Both the position numbers and the translations under genes were made by a program. The notes beneath the pieces are model-generated. The model made no database searches, was not told where the DNA came from, and saw only the letters and a program-made list of their open reading frames with translations. This document shows, in pieces, positions 35,506 through 45,242 of a stretch of 64,000 bases of DNA. This DNA comes from Furcasterigmium furcatum (lineage: Eukaryota; Ascomycota; Sordariomycetes; Glomerellales; Plectosphaerellaceae), in contig BCIA01000003.1 of assembly GCA_001599815.1 (NCBI GenBank), positions 5,557,598 through 5,621,597 on the forward strand, written 5' to 3'. Each line of letters begins with the position of its first letter. Position 1 is the first letter of the stretch.

Positions 35506-37006
35506 CTACTGGATGTTTCGGAGGAAAGACCGGGGAAACCACTCGGGTGCCGACCAAGGGCCCTCGGCATCTTTACCCCCGAGGAAGTGCAGCATCTTGT
35601 CTACTAGCACGGTCGCGCAGGCGAAGCACCTTCCCATCCCCTCGCCATTGTGGCCCACAGACATGAACTCGCCGGGACTGTCTGCGGTTGGATGCCCAAC
35701 CAAGCTGCTCCCGTCCATGGTGTAACCCTGGATTCCAGCCCAGCTGTTCTTGACGTCCCGACTCCATTTGATGGATTCGAAGTTGTTGGGGAAAGAGTCC
35801 TCAAGCCACTTGCTCATGGAAGCACGGGATTTGTCGCTCTCGGGGAGTGTCTTGCTGTCGTCGTAGTCCAGCAGTGTCTCGACCGCAGACCAGCCATAGA
35901 TGAAGGGTCCGTTGTTGGGCCTCTGGACAATCCAGTGCCACACTTGATCATACCCAAAGCTGCCACGAAGGGGCGTCTCGGCAGCTGTTGCGGTGTTGGG
36001 TTGGATGGCCACGACCTCGCATTTGCAGCCGAAAACACCCTTGGAGCCGATGAGAGACGGCAGAAGATGACTTGCGTAGGCATTGGTGGCGTGGACCACG
36101 GCGCGGGAGTGAATCGTTCCTTTTGAGGTGACCACGCGATAATTCACTTCGGGGCCAGAGGACGGCCCGTCTCGAGAGACGGAAGTGACGGGGTTGTACG
36201 GGTGGACGGTGAAGCCGTCCATCCGCGACTTGACGTGGCGGATGAGAGCGGCGATAAACTTCATCGGGTACATCGACCCGGCTTTCTCGAGGCATGCGGC
36301 ACCATGCTTCGCGACTTCTGGGGAGATGGTGAATCTCTAGTATAGTACACGGCCCTGTCAGTACGTAGAACGGAATGATGAACAGCGAGCAGAGCCATCG
36401 CACCTGAAGGACCTCCTCTGGAGTCAAGATGAAGCCCTCGCATTTCATTCCCAGCTGCTTGGCAAATTCCAAATCCTTCTCAAAGCCCTCGCGTTCCTCT
36501 GCAGATCCGAAGACGGCCGCGCCGCCAGTAAGGCAGAGGTCGATCTCGTCGGCGATGCCCAGGTCGTCAATCGCTTCAAGCATCATGTCCCTGTTCCGGG
36601 TGATCAACCCACGCACGCGGACGGCATCCTCGTTGCCGAACTTCTCAGCGACGTGGCGTATATCAAACGCCTCAGCTCTCGCGATGTGACCACCGTTTCG
36701 CCCTGTTGCACCTGAGCACAGGCCGCGGGCCTCGACCATGGCGACTCGGAGACTGGGGTCCCTCTGCGAGATTCTGTAGGCGACAGCTGCGCCTGTGATC
36801 CCGGAGCCGATGATAACAACGTCGACTTGCTCCGGCAGAGAAGCCACCCTCGCCTCTTCTTCGCCGGGAAAGTCGAAGTTCTTCATCCAGTAGCTGTCGC
36901 CGTCTGGGAAGTCGGAGGGACAAGGGGCGCATTTGCTGTCAAACCCGGCGAAGTCCTCTGCCTTCATTTGCGACTGGAATTGCTCCATGTCCAGCCAGGA
37001 CGTCAT
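35506..37006 (-). CDS. FAD-dependent oxidoreductase (DAO superfamily, OrdL/PuuB-like), copy 1
   Basis: Exons are 37006-36404 and 36336-35506, giving 477 aa. The dinucleotide-binding fold is VDVVIIGSGITGAAVAYRI (about 60-78), and SGATGRNGGHI after the ribose-binding acidic residue is the OrdL/PuuB hallmark. The middle part carries the substrate domain (HATNAYASHLLPSLIG), and the C-terminal FAD contact is in GYTMDGSSLVG...GHNGEGMGRCFACA. Such enzymes oxidise a secondary or primary amine (gamma-glutamylputrescine, sarcosine, D-amino acids) to an imine or aldehyde plus H2O2. The substrate is not known. It is divergent from a paralogue, with 585 bp between starts. Confidence 0.9.
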
Positions 37007-37591
37007 GATTGCGGATGCTCAAATGAGACAGAAACGAGGTGACAGGATTTTTCTTTTTTTCGGTAGCAGTCTTTCGGCCTCAACGGTCAATTCGCAACGT
37101 CAGTAGTATGTAAGTAAGAAGCTGAATGGGTGTACAAGGCATAAGTACTCCTAGCACTAGTAATAGTTTGACGACTCGGGGCTGAGATCACGAGGAGGCC
37201 ATGGGCATCCGACGATCCGCATCATACGCGGCCGCCTCCGAGTCCGCTGAGGTTCTTGCGGGCGGGGGAACAACCACAATGGCCGCTAAAACGTACGAAG
37301 TTCCCCATGTCATGTCTTGGGGTCAGTGGTGGAATATCACCGGCGGGGAATATCAACACGTGCAGATGGACTCCACCACAATTCACCGGCCGTGCTACTG
37401 ACTACCTTACTATCCGGCAGCGCCCCATTTAGGGAGCGGCCAGCACACACACCGAGGCAGCCAGGTCATGACATTACCTTGGAAACAAGCTGTTTCTTTC
37501 TTCTGTGTCCATCCTTGACGGCACGCTGGTCTCTCACCGCTTCCCCCCGCAAGTCGGACCCCCCTATCCCGCGCCGCCGCAGCATTTCGTC
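37007..37591. promoter_or_regulatory. Divergent control region of two FAD oxidase paralogues
   Basis: The starts read outward and the region has no coding signal. No GATAAG box was seen, unlike the upstream cluster. A shared regulator could bind here. Confidence 0.35.
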
Positions 37592-39209
37592 ATGACGAAA
37601 GAGAAGCTCTACCCGGCCGCTCAGCTCCCCGTGGCAAACCCCACAGAGTCGTACTGGCTGAGCCAGCCGCATCCCTCCCCGGAGAACTACTCCTCGTAAG
37701 TACACTGCGTTTCGACTCTCCTCCCCAGCCGAATTCTGACACCAAATTCAGCGGAAACGCACTCCCTGCGGATGTCGATGCGGTCATTATCGGATCTGGC
37801 ATTTCCGGTGCTCTCATCGCCCATGGGATTCTTGCTCGAGATCCGCATGCCCGCCTACTGATGCTGGAAGCTCGCAATGTCTGTGACGGAGCGTCGGGGC
37901 GGAATGGTCAGTTGAATCCGCATCATGAGCATCAAGGCCTGATACTGATGCAACTTAGGCGGCCACATCAAGCCGGACTGCTACAAGAACTTCGCGAAGT
38001 ACCAAGCTACGTATGGGGCCGACACAGCTAAGAAGCTGTGCCGCTTCGAGGTTGAGAACATGAAGGACTGTGTTGAATTCATCCGAGAACAGGGCTTGGC
38101 CGATGCCATCGATCTGGTTGAGACGCGCTCTGTCGACTTTTTCATGAATGATGAAAGTTGGCAAGATGCTAAGGTATCCCTGCAACGATACAAAGAAGCC
38201 GGCGGTGATCTTGGCGGCATTGAGGTTCACGAAAGGGACGAGGCCGATCAGGTACGCTCTAGCCCTCAAGAATCGTTTCGCGGCTAACCCGTGCCACAGA
38301 AGTTTCGCGTCCAGCACGTGTCTGGGGCTGTCTCATACCCGGCATGCAGCCTTTGGCCCCGGAAGCTCGTCTTAAGCCTGATCGGAAGAGCCGTCAATGC
38401 TGGCCTTCGGCTCTTCACCCACACACCAGTTGTCCGCATCGACACGGCCAGCGGCCAACGGCAGTGGGCTGTCAAATCAACGAAAGGAATCATCACTTGC
38501 GACACGGTGTACCATGCTACCAACGGGTACATCTCACACTTACTTCCACAGTTTATCGGCAAAGTGGTACCCGTAAAAGGGAACGTGGCCGCAATCCAGC
38601 CAAGCCCATCCTTCGACCGGGAGCCTCTCGGTCATACATGCGGCTTCCAATGGGGCTCCGACTTTGACTACATGATCCAAAGGCCCGTGGATGGAAAGCC
38701 GCTCATCTATGGTGGGCGGGACCTCCTGCATCCTCGATCAATCCCGGGCGTCATTGGCGATTCAGACGACTCGGTCACAACCCCTGAAATTCAGAAGGGT
38801 CTCCAGGACTTTCCCACGAAGTACTTCAAGGGTTGGGGCGCGGATTCCAAGGTGCGGTATGCGTGGTCCGGCATCATGGGCTTTACCGCAGATGAGTTGC
38901 CGTTTGTGGGCGAAGTGCCCGGGCTGCCCGGTCAGTTTGTTGCCGCAGGCTTCTCGGGACATGGTACGTATCGGCTCCCATTTGCGCAAGCAATCGATTC
39001 ATCTGACACTTGCACTAGGAATGGCACGGGGTTTCCTGACCATCAAGGCACTCATGCAAATCGCCTACAACGAGGCAGTTGATCCGCGTGTTCCACCACC
39101 GTACTTCGAGATTCAACACCGGTTGGAGAAGAAGAACGATGTATGGGAGGAGATGCTTACTGAGGCATATGCGCCTGACTTGGCGAAAACTTCTCGGTCG
39201 AAGCTCTGA
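37592..39209 (+). CDS. FAD-dependent oxidoreductase (DAO superfamily, OrdL/PuuB-like), copy 2
   Basis: Exons are 37592-37695, 37752-37906, 37959-38251, 38300-38963 and 39019-39209, giving 468 aa. All five exons join in frame. FAD motif: VDAVIIGSGISGALIAHGIL, followed by CDGASGRNGGHIKPD. The substrate domain has VYHATNGYISHLLPQFIG, and the C-terminal FAD contact is YAWSGIMGFTADELPFVG...GFSGHGMARG. It shares domain order and landmarks with the divergent copy 1 but has four introns instead of one, so the pair is not a recent tandem duplicate. It is followed on the same strand by a cupin-aminotransferase. Confidence 0.9.
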
Positions 39210-39707
39210 AAGCACAAGTAGATTTGGGTTTCTTTCCCCCTGATGCATTCGTAATGAAATCAATACTCCTCTCTACATTGGTAGCTCGCAGATTTGGTGA
39301 CCAAGATCCATGGAGCCTCTTGTAGAAGCAGTAATCGAGAAAGCTGACTTCCCAGCGTACTACCACGTCGTACGACTGAAGAAGGACTCTGCATCGTGAT
39401 CCATGGTTCCGCTGCCGGGCTTCGGAAGCTGATTGGGACCCAGTGCCTTACACAGGAGGCCAGCATGATGAATGGTGGCGCAGACCCCCTTTTTTCACAA
39501 ATCTAACCCGGAGAGTTCTTACTGAATAGGCCGGCGGCTATTTTTCGTGACAAATATTTTCCCCGATGTCTGAGGTCTGGAAGGCCATCGAATCAGCTTC
39601 CAGCCGCATATATGATGATGAAAGCCATGCTGGAATGAGCTGTGAGTAGACGGCATCATCAAGAGTATTTCTAACCTCATTTGTGACAAGCTCAGAAACC
39701 TATTCGC
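39210..39707. other. Intergenic between FAD oxidase and aminotransferase
   Basis: About 500 bp with no supported gene. No clear TATA box or GATA box was seen. Confidence 0.4.
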
Positions 39708-41555
39708 ATGAACAAAATGGAGAAAAAGCCGTCCTTGTCAGTCACAGCCGGCCTCGAATCACTGCCTCGGCTAATTCGATACGGGCCTGGCCAGTTCACG
39801 GATGTGGCCTCCTCCAGGTAAGTTTTCATGGGAGTGCTGGTTTCATGTCCTACTTTCATGATCTGACTTTCCATACGTTCCTAGTCGTCCAGAGGAATCC
39901 CCCATCGTCTGCGGCATATGGAGCCCCGATGACATCCGTGATGGCGAGAGAGTCTTCACCGCTGAAGCCGATGAGGTCAAGTTTGTGACGCAAGGTTTGT
40001 ACTTGGCTTAACTACCTTGACCTGGCGTGAGATATCTTGCTGACAGCCCACCAGGCGAGTCGCTTTGGAGAGATGCTGAAACTGGTAAGACCTTTGCCGC
40101 AAACAAGGGAGACATGCTGTGGCTACCCAAGGGCTCTTCCTCGACTTTGGTCTCCTGCACGAACTTGTCGACCTTCTATGTCGAAGCTTGCCATCGAGAC
40201 ATCTCCAGAGTCAACAAGTCGGATGCCAGTCTGAACTTTGAACTCGACAAATTGGTTGCTCGCCTTACTGGTGAATACGTCAACAGCAATCCAAAGTCCA
40301 AAGAGGTGTTCGACGAGGCGGCGGCGTATCTTCCCGGCTCCAACACACGGTCCGTTCTATACTACGACCCGTTCCCATTGGTCCTCAAGTCAGGAAGGGA
40401 CTGCTACGTTACTTCGGTAGACGGAAGAGAGTATGTCGACTTCGTTTCAGAGTACTCTGCCTGTATGCTAGGACACTCGCACCCGGAGATTGCCAAGGTC
40501 GTCGAAAGCACCATGGCCCGTGGGATCAACCTTGGAGGCCCAAGTACAGAAGAAGTCAAGCTGGCTGCTCTCCTAACGGCGCGTTTTCCGAGTATGCAGA
40601 AGCTACGATTCTGTAACTCTGGAACAGAAGCAAACACCATGGCGTTGACAGTGTCGCGTTGCTTCACGAAGAGAACCAAGGCAAGTACTGGATTTCTGTC
40701 TTCTTCCTGGTCGATGTAACTCACTGACTGTGGCATTTCCTTTAGATTTTGGCTTTCAAGAAGGCCTATCACGGAGGCTTCCTCGGTTTTGGGGATGAGC
40801 CCTTGCCGACTACGCTGCCGTTTGACTTCGTGCTGGGAACGTTCAACGATATCGAGCAGACAGAACCCCTCATCGACGACAGCTTGGCAGCAATCATTGT
40901 CGAGCCAGTGATAGGCGGTTTGGGAATTGCTCCAGCCCACCGCGACTTCTTGCAGTTCCTCCGGGATGCTGCTGATCGGACGGGTGCCATCCTAATTTTC
41001 GACGAAGTTGTCACGTCAAGGTTGCACCACAGCGGTATGCAAGGATACCACGGAATCATACCAGATATGACCACAGTCGGCAAGTATCTCGGCGGCGGCT
41101 TCTCGTTCGGTGTCTTCGGCGGTAGCTCCAAGATCATGGACACCCTTGACCCTCGAACCGGTGGTATCCCACACTCAGGCACCTTCAACAATAACGCCTT
41201 CAGCATGCGTGCAGGAGCCGTGGCCTGTAAACTCGTCACAGAAGATGTCATTGCCCTCGCCAACCGTCTTGGCGATAGGCTGCGAGACGGTATCAATCAA
41301 GCTGGTCGTCTCGCAAGCAAACCGCTGATCTCGGCAACCGGGTTTGGGAGCATGGTTGGCATTCAGTTCGCGGGAACATCCGGCCCAAAGCTTCTTCAGG
41401 CTTTCTTCCTACACATGCTTCAGGAGGGTGTTTACATCGGAAGAAGAGGTTTCATGGCTATCAACATGATGCATCGGGAGGCGCATATCAAGCAGGTATT
41501 GGATGGTGTGCGAAGCTTTCTAGAAACTTTATTAGTGGAGGAAATTATCGAGTAG
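39708..41555 (+). CDS. Cupin-class III PLP aminotransferase fusion (glutamate-1-semialdehyde aminomutase-like)
   Basis: Exons are 39708-39817, 39885-39994, 40055-40680 and 40746-41555, giving 551 aa. An N-terminal EutQ/cupin-like barrel spans about residues 1-130 (PIVCGIWSPDD, EVKFVTQGE, NKGDMLWLPKGSSS). It is followed by the aminotransferase fold (YLPGSNTRSVLYYDPFP, FRFCNSGTEANTMAL-type region, IFDEVVTSRLH). The PLP lysine sits in TVGKYLGGGFSFGVFGG, as in GSA aminomutase. The third intron (40681-40745) starts with GCAAGT, a GC-AG intron; the only nearby GT would break the frame of ILAFKKAYHGG. Fungi do not make heme from glutamate, so this is more likely a catabolic aminotransferase or omega-transaminase. 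Confidence 0.85.
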
Positions 41556-41697
41556 AGAGCGAGATGGCTTTTTATCTATCTAGAAGCTACAGAATAAGCC
41601 ACAGCTAAGATTCTTAACACGCGCGGAATTTCCTAGAATCTCAACGCATTTTCGTGAGCTTATTCACAAGGGTGCCAAAGAAACTCGGGGCCAGCTG

Positions 41698-42250
41698 ATA
41701 TAAATTTGGAGGTAGATAATTCCTACCTAAAGCATTTAAAAGATTTATATTTACCACTCATACTACCGGGGCTCTATCAGCTAGCTATTAAATATTATAT
41801 ATTACCTATTATGATATTTTATATTATTAACTCTTTTAAATTAAAGTAAAAATAAAAGAAAATAATAAACATACTCTAACTAAGGGCCTAGATTAGGTTT
41901 TTAACGCGTCGAGGCGGTAAACAGCTATATATAGGTCTATTTACATTTATAGATTTTAACTTACTATGTCTTAATTCTCTAAATAGCCTTACTTTTATAG
42001 CTCTTAAAGCCTTAGCGGAGTCTTAGCTAAGTTAGTAGTAATAGCTCACTAATAGGTCTACATCTACTTTAAAAGGGGTTTAGTTATCCCCTTATATTAC
42101 TTTTATTTTCTTTATTTTTATTTTTAAAATACACTTTTATACTATTTAAAAACCAACTTATAGTTAAAAATTATTATTTAGCTCTAGAGTATTATATAAT
42201 GCTAAATATTAAGTATATTTTACGTAATCATCATGTGATTTATGCGCTAG
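41698..42250. repeat. AT-rich island, probable RIP-mutated relic
   Basis: Base composition changes abruptly: for example 41821-41880 has only 8 G/C of 60, while both flanks are about half G+C. TpA steps dominate and CpA/TpG are sparse, the pattern left by repeat-induced point mutation (C to T at CpA). No ORF or terminal repeat can be recognised, so the original element is unknown. Confidence 0.6.
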
Positions 42251-42532
42251 ACTAGCGAATGATATTTGGTAGATTTAGGAGTGGGAGGGGAAAACCGCGC
42301 TGAAACCTTGGGCAACCACTCCAACCGAAGATCCGACCTCGACGTCGTACAAAAGAAGCCTTCAAGGGCATCCTGGGTACGCGCGCGCTCCAATCCCGGG
42401 TCAGAGCCTTCCAGCTTCTGCCCTGCATTCTTTCAGTACTGATTTTAGGCAGCTAGGCTTCCGACGACCTTGCAGACGCTGTCAGGACGCGGGCGTCGCG
42501 TCACCCCGCGAGTTCAGCGCGTCCCTTTATCC

Positions 42533-42662
42533 GACAACCGGAACCCGACTGCGATAAAGAACCTCCCCTGCTGCCAACCGACCAGCAAAGACAAACGGAA
42601 CCCGACTTCAATAAAGAATCTCCCCTGCTGCCAACCGACCAGAAAAGACAACCGGATCCTCG
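42533..42662. repeat. 57-bp tandem direct repeat, about 2.3 copies
   Basis: Copy 1 is 42533-42589, copy 2 is 42590-42646, and a third partial copy begins at 42647. Each begins GACAA(C/A)CGGA. Copies 1 and 2 differ at about 5 of 57 positions. The unit is a multiple of 3 but lies 80-210 bp before the chromodomain ATG, in a stretch without an in-frame ATG, so it is most likely 5' leader or promoter. Confidence 0.75.
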
Positions 42663-42743
42663 TCCAATCCCTCTCACGCTGACGGCGGGGAGACCAGCGC
42701 TTCATGCCACCACCACGGCGCCGCTTCCCTTGACGATGCAACC

Positions 42744-44330
42744 ATGTCAAAGCCTCCACGATCTGGGGAGGGGAGGACATTAACAAGCAAAGATCACAGC
42801 GTTACTGTTCGCGGGACTTTGGCTACCTATCGACGATACATTCCAGGCACCGGCCCCCGATTGCGCCCCATCACCCTCCTTCCTCGCGCCGGCAGCACCG
42901 CCTACATTCGGGAAGAGCTGCTCGTGCCCAGAGAGTCCACAAACGACAGGAAGGTGCATGTCGTCTATCTCATAGGCTGGACAGACCTACCGGCCGCGCG
43001 CATCACTGTCGACGCTGAACATGTCTTCGACTATGTGTCTGCGAGGGAGTTCGAGCGGTGGAACTATGACAGGTCCATCGAACGGGAAGAGCTGGAGAAA
43101 AAGCTTGAAGAGGAGGAGAACATACAGCTCGTTCGGGAGCATCTCATGGCGGTGCAGGTGCAGAGTGCCCCAGGAATAGTGCTCCGGAATGGCAGTCTCA
43201 GCATCAACGGTGACGCGAGCGCCCGGACATCCCCGGCGCCGAAGAGGAAGCCAGGCCGGCCACGGAAAGACGTGCCTTCACTCTCGAAGCCCGCGGCTAT
43301 GGAGATCTCATCTGGCTTTGACCTCACGGACGCCGACACTAGCAACGATGAGGAGGCCATTCTACGCCAGCTTCACGAGGAGGCCCAGCACAGCCTACCT
43401 CAAGGCGGCGATGACTTCACCTCATCTGGCTCGGAGCCACCGATGAAAAAGCAGCGAACTGCTTCCCCGGCACCGAAGGGCCTCTCATTCAATACAAAGT
43501 CAGTCAAGCCGCCTGGACTGATCAAAGAGACCCCCGTCCCGGTTCCACGACTCCCGACCCGGCCAAACCTGCTCACAGGGAGTATGGCAACTCATCCGAC
43601 AGCGGCCAGCGCCTCTCGGGCATTCGAGTCGAGCAATTCAAGCAGCTCCAGGTCTGCTTCATTTCCAGCACCAGCACAACGCGCCCATCCCGGCAACGGC
43701 ATGAGCGCCAAGTCACCGAAGCTGACGGGCACCCCAGCGCTCCAGCGGCCTGCTAAGAAGAAACCGCCGAAGCAGAAGCAGCCAAAGAAGCCCCTGCCCG
43801 AGGGAAACCCAACGGACCTGGTCAGGTTCGAGCCTGGCCAGTCGTGGGTCGTCAAGCATCTCCTGGAGACGAAGTTCTTCGATGATGAGGACGGCAACCG
43901 AGTCCGGCACTTCAAGGTGCTGTGGAAGGGCGATTGGCCTCCGGACCAGAACCCGACGTGGGAGCCGGAGGACAACATCCCAAAGGCCATGGCTCGGAAG
44001 TTTCTCCTCACCCACGGGGCGAATATGGGGATGGACGGCGTGAGTGACACCCCGGGGAAGCCACGGCACCAGCTCTCAAGCGTTTCGAAAGCCTTCTCGG
44101 GTGACAACGATGGGGATACTGGTTCTAGCGAGGACGAAGACGAAGACGAGGATGAAGATGATGACGAAGATGAGGACGAAGACACATTGAGGCCTGGGCC
44201 CAGTGGCGAGAACGAGAAGATGGTGGTGACTGACGAGCAAACACCGCGTCGCTCGCTCCAACCGTCTTCGTTCAACTGGGAAATGGCCATGGGACGGAGA
44301 TTTGGCCCGAGTGAGGGCATGGCTGGGTAA
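42744..44330 (+). CDS. Chromodomain protein with a long disordered linker and acidic tail
   Basis: Single exon, 528 aa. The N-terminal domain (about 1-115: TAYIREELLVP, VYLIGWTDLPAARITVDA) resembles a chromo-shadow-like or chromo barrel fold that I cannot name. An AT-hook-like KRKPGRPRKD lies at about 165-175, followed by a Ser/Pro-rich linker and a KKKPPKQKQPKK basic block. The chromodomain proper is at about 365-425 with HFKVLWKGDWPPDQNPTWEPEDN, which keeps the aromatic cage pattern (one residue in a WVVKHLLETKFF strand, then W and W/E). A run of Glu/Asp follows. It probably binds methylated histone tails. It sits directly next to the RIP-like island. Confidence 0.85.
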   Translation: MSKPPRSGEGRTLTSKDHSVTVRGTLATYRRYIPGTGPRLRPITLLPRAGSTAYIREELLVPRESTNDRKVHVVYLIGWTDLPAARITVDAEHVFDYVSAREFERWNYDRSIEREELEKKLEEEENIQLVREHLMAVQVQSAPGIVLRNGSLSINGDASARTSPAPKRKPGRPRKDVPSLSKPAAMEISSGFDLTDADTSNDEEAILRQLHEEAQHSLPQGGDDFTSSGSEPPMKKQRTASPAPKGLSFNTKSVKPPGLIKETPVPVPRLPTRPNLLTGSMATHPTAASASRAFESSNSSSSRSASFPAPAQRAHPGNGMSAKSPKLTGTPALQRPAKKKPPKQKQPKKPLPEGNPTDLVRFEPGQSWVVKHLLETKFFDDEDGNRVRHFKVLWKGDWPPDQNPTWEPEDNIPKAMARKFLLTHGANMGMDGVSDTPGKPRHQLSSVSKAFSGDNDGDTGSSEDEDEDEDEDDDEDEDEDTLRPGPSGENEKMVVTDEQTPRRSLQPSSFNWEMAMGRRFGPSEGMAG

Positions 44331-45242
44331 TTACGAGGATCACATGGCACGAATGGCTTGTCTGAGTGGAGCGAATGGTTTCGGCGTTCTGGTTGCATGA
44401 TGATGATGATGATATCCAGGGACTGTGTTCTGTTTTCAAGTAGCTTTGGCGTATATAGAGGAAGACGAGGTCTTACCCGTGTTCATTTCTCGGAGGGCTT
44501 GTCGGAGCGGCCAGGTTCGCCCTGGGATGCTGTGACTGTTAGCTGTAGAACCATGGCGGTTTACCCTGAGGAGTGTCAGAGGACATGAAGACATGGGCCA
44601 GTGGCCAAGACAAACACCCAAGACAAGCACCAAAATCGAAGACAGTCAGAGAAAACAAAGAATCACTGGAGAACGTGTCATATTCTCCTCCCAAGCTCAT
44701 CATGCGTTCCCGATTTGCCATCTGGGCAAAACTCCGGGCAATCCTGACACCCCCAAACCCCTCCGATCCCAAGCTGCCCGACCCAGAATCGATGCCAATC
44801 TCCACGGTATTCCAGGTGTTTCGCGCTGTGTTCCGTCTGTTAATAATCCTGTTGTGACGGGGTGAGCGATGTCCACCCGGAACCGGGTGCGTGCGCATGC
44901 GTGGAAAACAAAAAAGAAAATGAAAAGCAAACTGCACAGGTCTGTTAGCCCGGCCCAAAAGGATAGAAGGAGACACATACATGGGAAAAATGAAAACGGC
45001 GCTGGGCGGCGCTCTTGGATGTGAGCCCCTCTGGGACCCAGACATTGTTTGCACCAGCCGTGAACCATCATGTGTGCACCTTTCGTGCTTGGGAGAAAAT
45101 CTAATGTGAGTAACCAGAGCCCGGAGGGTCTAGAGGAGGTTGGAAAATGCGAGGAAGTTCCTTGGGGGGAGTGGCCACATTTTCCTGATGGAGTCACTAG
45201 ATAGGTGAGTGGTGTTAGATGCCGGTCGAGGGGGAGGGGAGA
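44331..45242. other. Intergenic between convergent genes
   Basis: A (TGA)n/(GAT)n microsatellite lies at about 44397-44412. No supported gene was found. Confidence 0.45.

Noticed and set aside
42470..42682. 70-codon ORF covering the 57-bp repeat
   Set aside because: It begins with TTG, not ATG, and has no similarity to the chromodomain protein; treated as leader DNA.
44397..44412. GAT/TGA microsatellite
   Set aside because: A short simple repeat in a 3' flank with no sign of function.
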